Positions 16,755 through 26,392 of a stretch of 33,293 nucleotides of DNA are shown piece after piece. A model generated the notes under the pieces. It worked only from the letters and a program-made list of their open reading frames with translations. It did not search any database and was not told where the DNA came from. The position numbers were made by a program, and so were the translations under genes. The first letter of the stretch is position 1. Each line of letters starts with the position of its first letter. This DNA is from an uncultured Granulosicoccus sp. Lineage in GTDB: Bacteria > Pseudomonadota > Gammaproteobacteria > Granulosicoccales > Granulosicoccaceae. Location of the stretch: NCBI GenBank assembly GCA_947492525.1, contig CANLNQ010000045.1, positions 1-33,293 of the forward strand, given 5' to 3'.

Positions 16755-18448
16755 GCCTCGTCTCCGATGGTCACGATGCGGTTCATACGTGACATGAGCT
16801 GTGGATCATGAGTTGCCACGATCAGGGTGCTGCCCTTGTCGGCAAGGCTGAGCAAGCCGTCCATGACCGCCGCTGCTGTGTCGGCATCCAGATCACTGGT
16901 GGGTTCATCGGCAAGAATGAGCGGACGCCCCGTCAACGCCAGTCTGGCCAGTGTCAAACGGCGTGCCTCGCCGCCCGAGACACCGTTACCGGATTCGCCC
17001 AGCTGGGTATCAAGACCTCGGGGGAGGTTGTCCACCAGCGGCTTGATCGAGGCCAGCGACAGGGCATGCGTCAGATCCTGCGCATTGTCATTGCTGCCGC
17101 CGAGTGTCAGATTGTCGCGCAGACTGGCGTTGATGAACCAGGGCGATTGTGACATCCACGCGATATGGGCGCGCCAGTGGTCCGCATTGTCCTCGCCAAG
17201 CGCGTGGCCTGCCAGCTCAAGCTCCCCTGATTGAGGCCGCAATTGACCGGCAAGCAGAGCCAGCAAGGTGGACTTGCCTGCACCGCTGACGCCCCGGATG
17301 GCGATGCGCTCGCCGGGGTAGGCCAGAATGTCGGGAAAGAACAGCGTCTTTCCGGCTGGCGTCGTCCATGTCAGGTCTGTGCTGCGCAGCAGGGCCTGGT
17401 GTGGCTGAGGCACGAATGAGGGGGCGGCCACGCCACCAAGGCCCGGTATGCGCAGGGTGGCGTTTTCGGCCAATATCTCCAGCTCCTCGGCGACTGCCTG
17501 AGCCGCAGCCCTGTCATGCCAGGCACTGGCCAGATCGCGCAGTGGCTGGAAGAACTCGGGGGCCAGCATCAGTACAAAAACCGCTTCGCCAATGCCGAAT
17601 GGACGCGACCAGTAACCGAAGCCGATTTCACCGAGCAGGACAAAGCCTGTGTACAAGGCAACCATGGCAACACCGATGGCAGAAAAGAGCTCGAGTACGG
17701 TCGATGACAGAAAGGCGATACGCAGGACGCCCATGGTGCGTGTGTGGAGCTCAGAGGCGGATTCACGGAAGTCCTTGAGCGTCTGCGCAGCGGCGTCGAG
17801 GATGCGGATGTCCGTCATGGCGTTCAGTCGTTCCAGCAGGCCGGCATTGAGTGTGCCGATCTGCTTCATGTGTTTCTCACTGGCCTCTTTGGCGGCCATG
17901 CCCACCAGCGCCATGAACACGGGTATCAAGGGTCCGACCACCAGCAGAATGGCGCTGACCACCCACGAGACCGGCAGGCAGACCAGCAAGATGACGACGG
18001 GAACGCTCATCACCCGGGCCCTGGCCGGTGCATAACGCATCAGATAAGGGTGCAGTACGGCAATCTTCTCGGTAAGCAGTGCTGCCACCTCGGCAGAGGC
18101 GGGTCGTTCCGGGTCCAATGGCGAGCGCCTGGATTCTGCGTCAAGCAGAGTCTGTCGAGCCGTCGCGATGACAGCATCTGCCGCCTGAAAGCAAAGCCCG
18201 GCACTGTGGTGTTCAAGCAGGGCGCGCGCGAGCCCTGTGAGCGCAAACAGGGCGGCGGCAATCCAGGGCGAGGCGCTGTGCTCCGATGAGCCGGTCAGCT
18301 GGCTGATGAGTACGCCGACACAGCCAGCCTGCACGATCCAGAGCAGGCTGGCGACAACAGAGAGGCTACTGGCCTTGCGCAGGCGGGCCGTGGCGCCGGC
18401 AGTCAGCCGCACCAGAGGGTCGTCGGTTCTGTCGGCGCGCCTGCTCAT
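16751..18448 (-). CDS. cydD: Thiol reductant ABC exporter subunit CydD
   Basis: An ABC half-transporter of 565 residues and partner of CydC. The N-terminal membrane domain holds the CydD-like stretches LMRYAPARARVMSVPVVILL and SEKHMKQIGTLNAGLLERL. The ATPase domain has Walker A GVSGAGKST near residue 387, signature VSGGEARRL near 491, and PLILADEPTSDLDADT as Walker B and D-loop. All catalytic motifs look intact. Its start lies 16 bases after the stop of the squalene/phytoene-synthase-like gene, and it overlaps cydC by four bases, so it belongs to the same leftward transcription unit. Confidence 0.95.
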   Translation of the reverse strand: MSRRADRTDDPLVRLTAGATARLRKASSLSVVASLLWIVQAGCVGVLISQLTGSSEHSASPWIAAALFALTGLARALLEHHSAGLCFQAADAVIATARQTLLDAESRRSPLDPERPASAEVAALLTEKIAVLHPYLMRYAPARARVMSVPVVILLVCLPVSWVVSAILLVVGPLIPVFMALVGMAAKEASEKHMKQIGTLNAGLLERLNAMTDIRILDAAAQTLKDFRESASELHTRTMGVLRIAFLSSTVLELFSAIGVAMVALYTGFVLLGEIGFGYWSRPFGIGEAVFVLMLAPEFFQPLRDLASAWHDRAAAQAVAEELEILAENATLRIPGLGGVAAPSFVPQPHQALLRSTDLTWTTPAGKTLFFPDILAYPGERIAIRGVSGAGKSTLLALLAGQLRPQSGELELAGHALGEDNADHWRAHIAWMSQSPWFINASLRDNLTLGGSNDNAQDLTHALSLASIKPLVDNLPRGLDTQLGESGNGVSGGEARRLTLARLALTGRPLILADEPTSDLDADTAAAVMDGLLSLADKGSTLIVATHDPQLMSRMNRIVTIGDEA

Positions 18449-18464
18449 GTGCCGAGTCCGGTGT

Positions 18465-19415
18465 TCAACGACGGTGGCGCCAGGCCCAGAAAAGCTTGCG
18501 CAGAGGCGTCAGTGTGCTGCGTTCACGAAGCAGGTCCGGAGGGTGTTTTGTCCACAAGGCCAGTTGCCTTTCTCTCAGGATGCTCAGTCGCCACAATGGC
18601 AGCAATGCGCCATGCCGGTAGTGCTGACGGCAGTCGTTGTCCTTCAGTGCAAGAGAGATATCGCGGTGCGCATCGGCCATGGCGGTATTCAGCAGCGACT
18701 GGCGTTGCGGCTTGTCCACTACTACCGCGATACCATCAAGGGCACTGAGCGGCGCCGGACTTGTGTTTTCACTGTCTTCAGGCGGCGTTGCCTTGTGTGG
18801 CAAAGTGCCTTTCTGTGTCCGGATGCGCTTGGCCAGATCACCGGGCTGCAGGTCGAATCGCTGATACAACTCCTGACTGAATACCGGCTGCCCTCGATGC
18901 AAGAGTATCGGCAAGCGAGACAACTGCTCGTGCTTGCCCAGCGCTCTGGCAAGCAGTGTCGACTGATTCTGCGGGTCCAGCTCGACACTGTCATCGGACA
19001 AGGCGTGCGCCAGCAACGCAAGTCGAGCACTGAAGCCCTGTTCGAGCAGGGTGTCCGCATCGGCCTCGGTAGCCGGTGGCGTGAATCTGATTGTGGAGGC
19101 CGCAGTCAGCACTGCCAGACAGGCATCGAATGCCGCTTGCCGGCCAGACATGGCTTGTTGAACAGCCTGTGTCGCGGGATGCCGGGCTGTGCCTTCGACC
19201 ATGCGCTGCAGTTCCTCATGCCACCAGTGGATCTTGCGCTCCGCTACCTGGGGTTCCTGGACTTCCTCCAGCGTCGTGCCCAGCGTCTGGACGAGGTGCA
19301 GCCGTTCGATGAATCGCTGCCGTACAGCAGGCGCTGTCCACAGCAGGCTGTAGTAGAGCGACGAGCCTTCTCGAATATCAAGCATGGAATGGGAATCTGC
19401 AGCAGGCGGCTTCAA
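18465..19415 (-). CDS. Squalene/phytoene synthase family protein
   Basis: A protein of up to 316 residues. [12 protein letters not shown] near the front and [19 protein letters not shown] are typical of the trans-isoprenyl diphosphate synthase (squalene/phytoene) family. The Asp-rich motifs that bind magnesium and prenyl diphosphate in true synthases are not evident: the first region reads [10 protein letters not shown] and the second [12 protein letters not shown]. It may therefore be a non-catalytic relative such as the NDUFAF6 type. The neighbours ubiG and cyd suggest a role connected with quinones or respiration, which is inference. A TTG at 19415 overlaps the ubiG stop (TTGA); the ATG at 19385 would shorten it by ten residues and is almost as likely. 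Confidence 0.8.
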   Translation of the reverse strand: MKPPAADSHSMLDIREGSSLYYSLLWTAPAVRQRFIERLHLVQTLGTTLEEVQEPQVAERKIHWWHEELQRMVEGTARHPATQAVQQAMSGRQAAFDACLAVLTAASTIRFTPPATEADADTLLEQGFSARLALLAHALSDDSVELDPQNQSTLLARALGKHEQLSRLPILLHRGQPVFSQELYQRFDLQPGDLAKRIRTQKGTLPHKATPPEDSENTSPAPLSALDGIAVVVDKPQRQSLLNTAMADAHRDISLALKDNDCRQHYRHGALLPLWRLSILRERQLALWTKHPPDLLRERSTLTPLRKLFWAWRHRR

Positions 19416-20140
19416 TCGTTCTGCGTGTTCGGTTCGATGCGTGTCGTGGCAATCATGTAGTTGACGTCAACATCCTGCTCCAGCTTGTAGTGGCGGGTCA
19501 GCGGGTTGTACGTCAGGCCGATGATCTCATCCACGCGAAGTCCGGCCTCTCTGCAGTAGGTGGCAAGCTCCGAGGGCTTGATGAATTTCTTCCACTCATG
19601 CGTGCCACGCGGCAACAGGCGCAGAATGTACTCGGCCCCGGCAATGGCGAATACCCATGACTTCGGGTTGCGGTTGATGGTAGAGAAGAACACGCGTCCA
19701 CCAAGTTTTACCAGCTCGGCGCAGGCGTTCACGGTGGAGGCAGGGTCGGGAACATGCTCGAGCATTTCCAGACAGGTTACACAGTCGAAACTGCTCGGCA
19801 TCTCGGCTGCACAATCCTCCGCCGCAATCTCACGATAGTCCAGTTCTGCCCCCGACTCCCGGGCATGTAGCCTGGCCACGGCCAGCGGCGCTTCCGCCAG
19901 GTCGATGCCCAGCACATCGGCGCCGGCCAGGGCCATGGATTCGGCCAGAATGCCGCCGCCGCAGCCGACATCCAGCACTCTTGACTCGGACAGGTTGACG
20001 CGTTCGGCCACCCAGTCCAGACGCAGAGGGTTGATCTGGTGAAGTGGCTTGAATTCGCTGTTGGCATCCCACCAGCGGCTGGCCAGATCCTGGAATTTGG
20101 CCAGTTCTGCCGGATCTGCATTGTGTATCTTGCTGCTCAT
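19412..20140 (-). CDS. ubiG: Bifunctional 2-polyprenyl-6-hydroxyphenol methylase/3-demethylubiquinol 3-O-methyltransferase
   Basis: A SAM-dependent methyltransferase of 242 residues that carries out both O-methylations of ubiquinone synthesis. SAM motif I is VLDVGCGGG at residues 55-63. UbiG hallmarks are [26 protein letters not shown] at the front (shown in part: [10 protein letters not shown] and HQINPLRL), [37 protein letters not shown] and GLTYNPL. It is the first gene of the leftward ubiG-synthase-cydD-cydC unit and diverges from gyrA across 255 bases. Confidence 0.96.
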   Translation of the reverse strand: MSSKIHNADPAELAKFQDLASRWWDANSEFKPLHQINPLRLDWVAERVNLSESRVLDVGCGGGILAESMALAGADVLGIDLAEAPLAVARLHARESGAELDYREIAAEDCAAEMPSSFDCVTCLEMLEHVPDPASTVNACAELVKLGGRVFFSTINRNPKSWVFAIAGAEYILRLLPRGTHEWKKFIKPSELATYCREAGLRVDEIIGLTYNPLTRHYKLEQDVDVNYMIATTRIEPNTQND

Positions 20141-20316
20141 GACTCGCCTTGTCTGCCTGATGTGGAAAGCCCGGCATAGGCAGCCGGGCGCGCAACCCGG
20201 ATCGCGCAGACCCGAGGCTGTGTGGGGAGTTTACGTGATCGGGGCGCTACCGGTTTGCCGAGGATTCGCGTAACTGATGAATCTGCCAGGGCTGACCCCC
20301 GCAGGCGGCTTGCCGC

Positions 20317-20347
20317 TTGGGTTTCACAGTCTTCGATGTGATAGAAT
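20317..20347 (+). promoter_or_regulatory. Putative gyrA promoter (extended -10)
   Basis: TAGAAT at 20342-20347 is a good -10 element and is preceded by TG plus one base (20339-20341), the extended -10 pattern. A weak TTGGGT lies at 20317-20322, 19 bases upstream. Transcription would start about 40 bases before the gyrA ATG. The rest of the 255-base gap between ubiG and gyrA shows no other element I can support. Confidence 0.5.
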
Positions 20348-20395
20348 CAACCGGTTGATCTGACTCGATCGCCACCTCGTTTGGCCCTTCGCTCC

Positions 20396-23161
20396 ATGTC
20401 TGATTTCGCTAAAGAAATTCTGCCCATCAATCTCGAAGACGAGATGCGGCAATCGTTCCTCGATTACGCCATGAGCGTAATCGTGTCGCGTGCCCTGCCG
20501 GATGTTCGTGATGGGCTCAAACCGGTGCATCGTCGCATCCTGTACGCCATGCACGAGCAGGGCTATGAGTTCAACCGGCCCTATCGCAAGTCAGCCCGTG
20601 TCGTCGGTGAGGTCATGGGTAAATACCATCCGCACGGCGATTCCGCCATCTACGACTCCATGGTGCGCATGGCCCAACCGTTCAGCATGCGTTACATGCT
20701 GATCGATGGTCAGGGCAATTTCGGCTCGGTCGATGGTGATCCGCCGGCAGCCATGCGTTACACCGAAGTTCGCATGGAGAAGATGACGCAGGATCTGCTC
20801 GCCGATATCGATCAGGAAACCGTCGACTTCATTCCCAACTACGATGGATCGGAGAGTGAGCCGGCGGTACTGCCATCGCGCATACCCAATCTGCTGGTCA
20901 ATGGCGGCACCGGAATCGCGGTGGGGATGGCAACCAATATACCGCCACACAATATCTCGGAAGTCATCAACGCCACCATCGCCATGCTCGACGATCCGGA
21001 CATCACGGTCGAGCAGCTGATGGAGCATCTTCCCGGGCCTGACTTCCCGACACGCGGCATCATCAACGGCGCGCGTGGCATCAAGGAAGCGTACAGAACC
21101 GGCCGCGGCAAGTTGTATATCCGTGCAAAGGCCGATGTCGAGCATAACGAGAAGACCGGCAAGGACACCATCATCGTTCACGAGTTGCCGTATCAGGTGA
21201 ACAAGGCGCGATTGCTGGAAAAGATCGCCGAGCTGGTCAAGGACAAGAAGATCGAAGGTATCACCGAGCTGCGAGACGAGTCCGACAAGGACGGCATGCG
21301 CATGGTGATCGAGCTGCGTCGTGGCGAATCCGGCGACATCATGCTCAATCAGCTCTACAAGCAGACGCAGCTGCAAGTCGTGTTCGGTATCAACATGGTG
21401 GCGCTGGACGAAGGGCAGCCCAAGCTGCTGAACCTGGTGCAGGTGCTCAATGCCTTCATCCGGCATAGGCGCGAAGTGGTGACACGTCGCACGGTCTTCC
21501 TGTTGCGCAAGGCGCGAGACCGCGCGCATGTGCTGGAAGGTCTGGCGGTGGCGCTGGCCAATATCGACCCGATCATTCAGCTCATCAAGGAATCGCAGAA
21601 CTCGGGCGAGGCCCGTGAAAAACTGGTTGGACAGACCTGGGAGCCGGGTATTGTCAGCGGCATGCTCGAGCGCGCCGGTGCTGCGGCATCCAAGCCGGAG
21701 AACCTGGGCGAGCAGTATGGTTTGCACGACGGACGTTACCAGCTCACGGAAGTCCAGGCTCAGGCCATTCTCGACCTGCGCCTGCATCGCCTCACCGGGC
21801 TGGAACAGGACAAGATCATCGCCGAGTACCGGGAAATTCTCGAGAAGATCGAAGATTATCTGGACATTCTGACAGACCCTGAACGACTGCGTCTGGTGAT
21901 TCGCGAGGAGCTGGTCGCCATCATCGAGAAGTACGGCGATCAGCGTCGTACCGCCATTCAGGTGGACCACTCCGAGATGACGGTCGAGGATCTGATTGCC
22001 GATGAGTCAGTGGTGGTTACCCTGTCTCACGGTGGTTACGTCAAGGCTCAGCCTTTGTCCGATTACCGTGCCCAGAGACGTGGTGGCAGGGGCAAGTCCG
22101 CGACTGCCATGAAGGATGAAGACTTTGTCGACAAGCTCTTCATTGCCAGCATGCACGATACGGTGCTGTTCTTCACCAGCGTGGGCAAGGTCTACTGGAA
22201 GCGCGTTTACGAACTGCCCGTGGCCAGTCGTGGATCTCGCGGCCGTCCCATCGTCAACCTGTTGCCGCTGGAAGATGACGAGCGCGTCAATGCCGTACTC
22301 ACGGTGCGTGAATACAGCGAAACGCAATTCATCATGTTCGCCACCAGCAAGGGTGTGGTCAAGAAGACAGCGCTGGCAGATTTCTCGCGCCCACGCACCA
22401 ACGGTATCATCGCCATCGATCTGCGCATCGACGATTACCTGATCGATGTCGGACTGACCACCGGCGACAGCGACATCATGCTGTTCTCCAGTGGCGGTCG
22501 TGCCATGCGTTTTCATGAGTCGGCCGTACGCAAGATGGGACGAACGGCAGCCGGCGTACGTGGTATTCGCATGCCGGAGGAAGACAGCCTGATCGGGCTG
22601 ATTGTCGTGGGTGAGGGCACCATTCTCAGCGCCACCAGGAACGGTTATGGCAAGCGCACGAATCCGGAGGATTACCCCACCAAGGGGCGCGGCGGCATGG
22701 GTGTCATCGACATCAAGACAACCGAACGCAACGGTCCGGTCATCGGTGCGGTGCAGGTTGGTGAAGATGACGAGATCATGCTGATAACCGACGCAGGAAC
22801 GCTGGTACGTACCGCTGTTGAAGGTGTCACGACGGTCGGCCGCAATACGCAGGGCGTCAGACTGATCCGTTTGAACGACGGTGAATCTCTGGTCGAGCTG
22901 ACGCCAATCGATGAGTCTGATGTGGTCAATGCCGACGACGACTCGCTGGGCGAGAAAGAAGGTGAAGAGGGCGCTGTTGCCTCGGAAGACGGAACGGCAT
23001 CAGGAGATTCGATACAGGCTGGTGCCGAATCAGCCGAATCAGCCGAATCCGGTGACGATGTCGATGCCGATGCCGATGCCGATGCCGATGCCGATGCCGA
23101 TGCGCAAGAGCCTGCACAGGATGATGACGCGTCATCCGATGCGGAAGATGAAGACAACTGA
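20396..23161 (+). CDS. gyrA: DNA gyrase subunit A
   Basis: A protein of 921 residues that, with GyrB, introduces negative supercoils. Numbering follows E. coli at the active site: catalytic Tyr122 in AAMRYTEV, and Ser83 and Asp87 in HGDSAIYD, the quinolone-sensitive form. The GyrA box QRRGGRGK marks the DNA-wrapping C-terminal domain. After about residue 835 comes an acidic, low-complexity tail with repeats of Glu-Ser-Ala and at least seven Asp-Ala pairs, longer than in E. coli. The ATG at 20396 gives the standard start [17 protein letters not shown]; an in-frame ATG upstream adds five residues. No strong ribosome site is seen. It heads a rightward run with serC, pheA and tyrA. Confidence 0.98.
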   Translation: MSDFAKEILPINLEDEMRQSFLDYAMSVIVSRALPDVRDGLKPVHRRILYAMHEQGYEFNRPYRKSARVVGEVMGKYHPHGDSAIYDSMVRMAQPFSMRYMLIDGQGNFGSVDGDPPAAMRYTEVRMEKMTQDLLADIDQETVDFIPNYDGSESEPAVLPSRIPNLLVNGGTGIAVGMATNIPPHNISEVINATIAMLDDPDITVEQLMEHLPGPDFPTRGIINGARGIKEAYRTGRGKLYIRAKADVEHNEKTGKDTIIVHELPYQVNKARLLEKIAELVKDKKIEGITELRDESDKDGMRMVIELRRGESGDIMLNQLYKQTQLQVVFGINMVALDEGQPKLLNLVQVLNAFIRHRREVVTRRTVFLLRKARDRAHVLEGLAVALANIDPIIQLIKESQNSGEAREKLVGQTWEPGIVSGMLERAGAAASKPENLGEQYGLHDGRYQLTEVQAQAILDLRLHRLTGLEQDKIIAEYREILEKIEDYLDILTDPERLRLVIREELVAIIEKYGDQRRTAIQVDHSEMTVEDLIADESVVVTLSHGGYVKAQPLSDYRAQRRGGRGKSATAMKDEDFVDKLFIASMHDTVLFFTSVGKVYWKRVYELPVASRGSRGRPIVNLLPLEDDERVNAVLTVREYSETQFIMFATSKGVVKKTALADFSRPRTNGIIAIDLRIDDYLIDVGLTTGDSDIMLFSSGGRAMRFHESAVRKMGRTAAGVRGIRMPEEDSLIGLIVVGEGTILSATRNGYGKRTNPEDYPTKGRGGMGVIDIKTTERNGPVIGAVQVGEDDEIMLITDAGTLVRTAVEGVTTVGRNTQGVRLIRLNDGESLVELTPIDESDVVNADDDSLGEKEGEEGAVASEDGTASGDSIQAGAESAESAESGDDVDADADADADADADAQEPAQDDDASSDAEDEDN
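23063..23104. repeat. GATGCC hexamer repeat in the gyrA 3' end
   Basis: Six perfect GATGCC units and a final GATGCG, coding for Asp-Ala repeats in the acidic tail of GyrA. GAATCAGCC units just upstream (about 23026-23047) form a second short array. Both keep the frame. Confidence 0.95.
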
Positions 23162-23184
23162 TTCATCGCGGAGTCTGGCCACCC

Positions 23185-24279
23185 TTGACTGATTCAACCC
23201 ATGCGCGGATAGCGAATTTCAACGCGGGGCCAGCGGCCATGCCGCGCTCTGTACTCGAACGGATGCAGAGCGAACTTCTGGATTTCAGAGGGCGTGGCCT
23301 GTCGGTGCTCGAGATGAGCCACCGCAGCGCAGACTTTGCAGATATTGCGTCCCAGGCCGAAGCCGACTTGCGTCAGCTCATGGCGATACCTGATGACTAC
23401 TCCGTTCTGTTCATGCAGGGCGGAGCCAGTGCGCAGTTCAGCCTGTGCGTACAGAATCTCGATGTGGAAGGGCGTGTGGCCTATATGGACAGCGGCTACT
23501 GGGCGCGCAAGGCCATGGCATCGGCTGAGGCGTTGACGCAGGTAGACACCGTGGCTCATTGTCAGGATGACAAGCTGATCGTGGTGCCCGACAGCTCGCA
23601 GTGGGCCGATGCCGGCAATGCGGGCTTCCTGCACCTGACCGATAACGAGACCATCGACGGGATCGTGCTGCATGAGCTGCCCGACACAACGGTACCGATC
23701 GTCTGCGATATGTCTTCGTCAATCCTGTCGAAACCCGTGGATGTTCAGCGCTACGGGATGATTTACGCCGGAGCTCAGAAGAACATCGGACCTGCCGGTA
23801 TCACGGTGGTCATCGTACGCAACGATCTGCTGGAGCGCAGTGCGAAACAGTCCCTGCCGCCTGTGTTCAGCTATGCCGCCATGGCCAAGGCCGGGTCCAT
23901 GTTGAATACACCGCCGACGTTTGCCTGGTATGCCGCCGGCCTGGTATTCCAGTGGTTGCTGGGCGAAGGTGGCTTGACGGCAATCGCCGAGCGCAATGAG
24001 CGGCAGGCTCAGTGTGTGTATGCCGCCATCGACAGCCATGATCTGTACATCAACCGTGTGCATCCACGGAATCGGTCACGCATGAACATCCCGTTCCAGC
24101 TCGAGACAGAATCACTGACCAGTGAGTTCCTGCAAGGCGCCGCCGGTCGCGGGCTCATCGGTCTCAAGGGGCACAAGTCGATTGGAGGACTGCGTGCCAG
24201 TCTCTACAATGCCGCCACGGATCAGTCGGTTGACGAGCTGGTCGATTACCTTCATTTCTTTGCTGAACAGCACGCATGA
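23185..24279 (+). CDS. serC: Phosphoserine aminotransferase
   Basis: A PLP enzyme of 364 residues that makes 3-phosphoserine from 3-phosphohydroxypyruvate in serine synthesis and also serves pyridoxal phosphate synthesis. NFNAGPAAMP at the front and EMSHRS are SerC signatures. Lys199 in YAGAQKNIGPAG is the PLP lysine (Lys198 in E. coli), and the C-terminal GLKGHKSIGGLRASLYNA is complete. The only sensible start is TTG at 23185, because the frame is closed by a stop at 23149-23151 and the next in-frame ATG is deep in the domain. GGAG at 23170-23173 is a rather distant ribosome site. The stop overlaps the pheA start (ATGA). Confidence 0.96.
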   Translation: MTDSTHARIANFNAGPAAMPRSVLERMQSELLDFRGRGLSVLEMSHRSADFADIASQAEADLRQLMAIPDDYSVLFMQGGASAQFSLCVQNLDVEGRVAYMDSGYWARKAMASAEALTQVDTVAHCQDDKLIVVPDSSQWADAGNAGFLHLTDNETIDGIVLHELPDTTVPIVCDMSSSILSKPVDVQRYGMIYAGAQKNIGPAGITVVIVRNDLLERSAKQSLPPVFSYAAMAKAGSMLNTPPTFAWYAAGLVFQWLLGEGGLTAIAERNERQAQCVYAAIDSHDLYINRVHPRNRSRMNIPFQLETESLTSEFLQGAAGRGLIGLKGHKSIGGLRASLYNAATDQSVDELVDYLHFFAEQHA

Positions 24280-25409
24280 GCACTGAGCTTCCAGATGGAG
24301 AAAACCAGACAGGCGCCGACAAGGTCAGTCCTCTGGCTCTGACGGATATACGTCAGGAAATCGATTCCCTGGATCTGCAGATTCAGGCCTTGCTCAACCG
24401 ACGTGCCGAAGCGGCTCTCAAGGTGGCCGCTGTCAAGCTGGCAGAAGCCGAGGGCAAGGTCGTCGATTTCTATCGACCTGAGCGCGAAGCGCAGATTCTC
24501 AAGGAAGTGGCCAGACGCAATGAAGGGCCGATGAGCGATCAGGCCGTGCAGCGTATCTTTCGCGAAATCATTTCGGCCAGTCTGGCGCTTGAAGAGCCCA
24601 TGCGGGTCGCCTATCTGGGGCCCGAAGGCACCTACAGTCATGCCGCAGCCGACCGCCATTTCGGTCATGCCGTGCAGACTGTGCCGGAGGCGGGTATCGC
24701 CGATATCTTCCAGGCTGTCGAGACAGGTCGCGCTCGTTTCGGCGTGGTGCCCGTGGAGAATTCGACGGAAGGCACCATCAATCTGACGCTGGATCTGCTT
24801 ACGCGGACTTCACTGCGAGTGTGTGGCGAACTGAGCATGCGTATCCAGCATTGCCTGCTCAGCCGGAGCGACTCTCTGGACGCTATCCAGACCGTTCACG
24901 CTCATCCACAGGCCCTGGCGCAATGCTGGCACTGGCTTAATGCCAATCTGCCGAATGCAGAGCGCATCAGCGAGAGCAGCAATGCCGAGGCGGCGCGTCT
25001 GGCCATCGAGCACCCCGAGTACGCCGCCATTGCCGGCGAGATTGCCGGCGAACTCTACGGGCTCAACAGTCTGGTCAGCGGTATCGAGGATGAGCGAAAC
25101 AATACAACCCGTTTTCTGATCATCGGTGATCAGGATGTACCGCCCAGTGGTGATGATGCAACGCTACTGATGATGGCGGCACCGCACAAGCCGGGCGGCC
25201 TGCGGCGCATGCTGCAGCCACTGGAAGAGGCGGGTGTCAGCATGACACGTATCGAGTCACGTCCCTCGCGCTCGGCCTTGTGGGAGTACCATTTCTTCAT
25301 CGACGTCAATGGTCATCAGAACGATGCAAACCTGGCGCCTGTGCTTGAGGAATTACGAGAGCTGACGCCCTTCCTGAAAGTGCTGGGTTCCTATCCCCGA
25401 GCGCTCTGA
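24276..25409 (+). CDS. pheA: Bifunctional chorismate mutase/prephenate dehydratase (P-protein)
   Basis: A protein of 377 residues that turns chorismate into phenylpyruvate for phenylalanine synthesis. The AroQ-type mutase domain covers about residues 20-105 (DIRQEIDSLDLQIQALLNRR, later FYRPEREAQIL). The dehydratase follows from about 109 (VAYLGPEGTYSHAAA, VPVENSTEG) with the TRF motif in NNTTRFLIIG. An ACT regulatory domain closes it (KPGGLRRMLQPLEEAGV and ESRPSR), so feedback by phenylalanine is expected. It is coupled to serC by a four-base overlap; tyrA follows 30 bases later. Confidence 0.96.
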   Translation: MSTELPDGENQTGADKVSPLALTDIRQEIDSLDLQIQALLNRRAEAALKVAAVKLAEAEGKVVDFYRPEREAQILKEVARRNEGPMSDQAVQRIFREIISASLALEEPMRVAYLGPEGTYSHAAADRHFGHAVQTVPEAGIADIFQAVETGRARFGVVPVENSTEGTINLTLDLLTRTSLRVCGELSMRIQHCLLSRSDSLDAIQTVHAHPQALAQCWHWLNANLPNAERISESSNAEAARLAIEHPEYAAIAGEIAGELYGLNSLVSGIEDERNNTTRFLIIGDQDVPPSGDDATLLMMAAPHKPGGLRRMLQPLEEAGVSMTRIESRPSRSALWEYHFFIDVNGHQNDANLAPVLEELRELTPFLKVLGSYPRAL

Positions 25410-25439
25410 CATGATGTTTCACGAACTGGGCAGAGGCTG

Positions 25440-26291
25440 ATGGGTACAGTGTGTATTGCGGGCCTGGGCATGATCGGTGGATCACTGGCAGCCGCCTTGA
25501 AGCAGTCAGGGTATGACGCTCGCATCACGGCTCTGGTTCGATCGACCGAGACAGGAAAGCGCGGGCAGGAGCTGGGGTTCATCGATGACTTCAGTACCGA
25601 TGCTGCGGATGTCATTGCCGATGCCGATATCGTCATGCTGGCCGTGCCGATGCTGAGCATGCGTGAGCAATTGACCGCCATCAAGCCGTATCTGCAACCC
25701 TCGGCCATCATCACCGATGCCGGCAGTGTCAAGGCGCCATTCATCGAAGATGCGCGTGCGGTCCTTGATGATCTTTCTCGAGTGGTTCCCGGTCATCCGA
25801 TAGCCGGTCGTGAGAAAACCGGTGTGGATGCTGCTGATGCCGAGTTGTATCAGGGCAAGCGAGTGCTGCTGACCCCCTTGCCCGAAACCGACGAAGCCGC
25901 AACGAGGACCATCGGTACATTGTGGGAAAGCGCGGGTGCCCACGTCGAGACACTGGATCCGGAACATCATGACCGGGTTCTGGCAGCTACCAGTCATCTG
26001 CCCCATGTGCTGGCTTTTTCTCTGGTGGATCTGCTGGCAAGGCTGCAGGAATCCGAAGAGATCTTTCGTTATTCGGCCGGTGGTTTGAAGGATTTCACGC
26101 GTATCGCCTCCAGTGATCCGATCATGTGGCGGGACGTCTGCCTGACGAACAGGGAAGCCTTGCTGCAGGCCATGGACAAACTGGATGAACACCTGAAGGC
26201 ACTGCGACACGCTATCGACGTTCAGGATGGCGATACGCTGGAGGATTCGTTCCGTCGCGCCAGGGATGCACGCGACAAGCACGTCTGCTGA
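25440..26291 (+). CDS. tyrA: Prephenate dehydrogenase
   Basis: A protein of 283 residues that oxidises and decarboxylates prephenate to 4-hydroxyphenylpyruvate for tyrosine synthesis. The nucleotide motif GLGMIGGSL is at residues 8-16. DAGSVKAPF, PGHPIAGREKTGVDAADAELY and the histidines of ATSHLPHVLAFSLV match the TyrA family. There is no fused AroA or mutase domain. AGAGG five bases before the ATG supports the start. In Pseudomonas and relatives hisC comes before and aroA-cmk-rpsA after tyrA in this cluster; here neither hisC nor aroA is present. Confidence 0.95.
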   Translation: MGTVCIAGLGMIGGSLAAALKQSGYDARITALVRSTETGKRGQELGFIDDFSTDAADVIADADIVMLAVPMLSMREQLTAIKPYLQPSAIITDAGSVKAPFIEDARAVLDDLSRVVPGHPIAGREKTGVDAADAELYQGKRVLLTPLPETDEAATRTIGTLWESAGAHVETLDPEHHDRVLAATSHLPHVLAFSLVDLLARLQESEEIFRYSAGGLKDFTRIASSDPIMWRDVCLTNREALLQAMDKLDEHLKALRHAIDVQDGDTLEDSFRRARDARDKHVC

Positions 26292-26333
26292 CCGGCCTCG
26301 GGATTGAGAGCCTGCACACGGTTTCGCACGTCT

Positions 26334-26381
26334 TTCACAAGAGTTGTGAATATGGGTATTCACGACAAACATAATATGTTT
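26334..26381. promoter_or_regulatory. Three adjoining palindromes, likely operator of the FadR-type regulator
   Basis: Three perfect inverted repeats lie within 48 bases: TTCACAA-GAG-TTGTGAA at 26334-26350, GTGAATA-TGGG-TATTCAC at 26346-26363 (sharing its left arm with the first), and AAACATA-A-TATGTTT at 26367-26381. The last contains possible -10 boxes (TAATAT, TATGTT). They end 11 bases before the regulator's ATG, the usual place for autoregulation. Confidence 0.7.
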
Positions 26382-26392
26382 AAATTCGATGC

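Noticed and set aside
18237..19460. Open frame of 407 codons on the plus strand across cydD and the synthase-like gene
   Set aside because: It crosses two well-supported genes on the other strand, is Arg/Gln/Cys-rich and shows no domain or ribosome site.
20642..20656. Possible quinolone-resistance mutations in gyrA
   Set aside because: Ser83 and Asp87 are both the wild-type residues.
20591..21970. Long open frame of 459 codons on the minus strand inside gyrA
   Set aside because: It lies opposite a highly conserved gyrA. Its translation is rich in His, Gln and Leu in the manner of antisense frames and matches no family.
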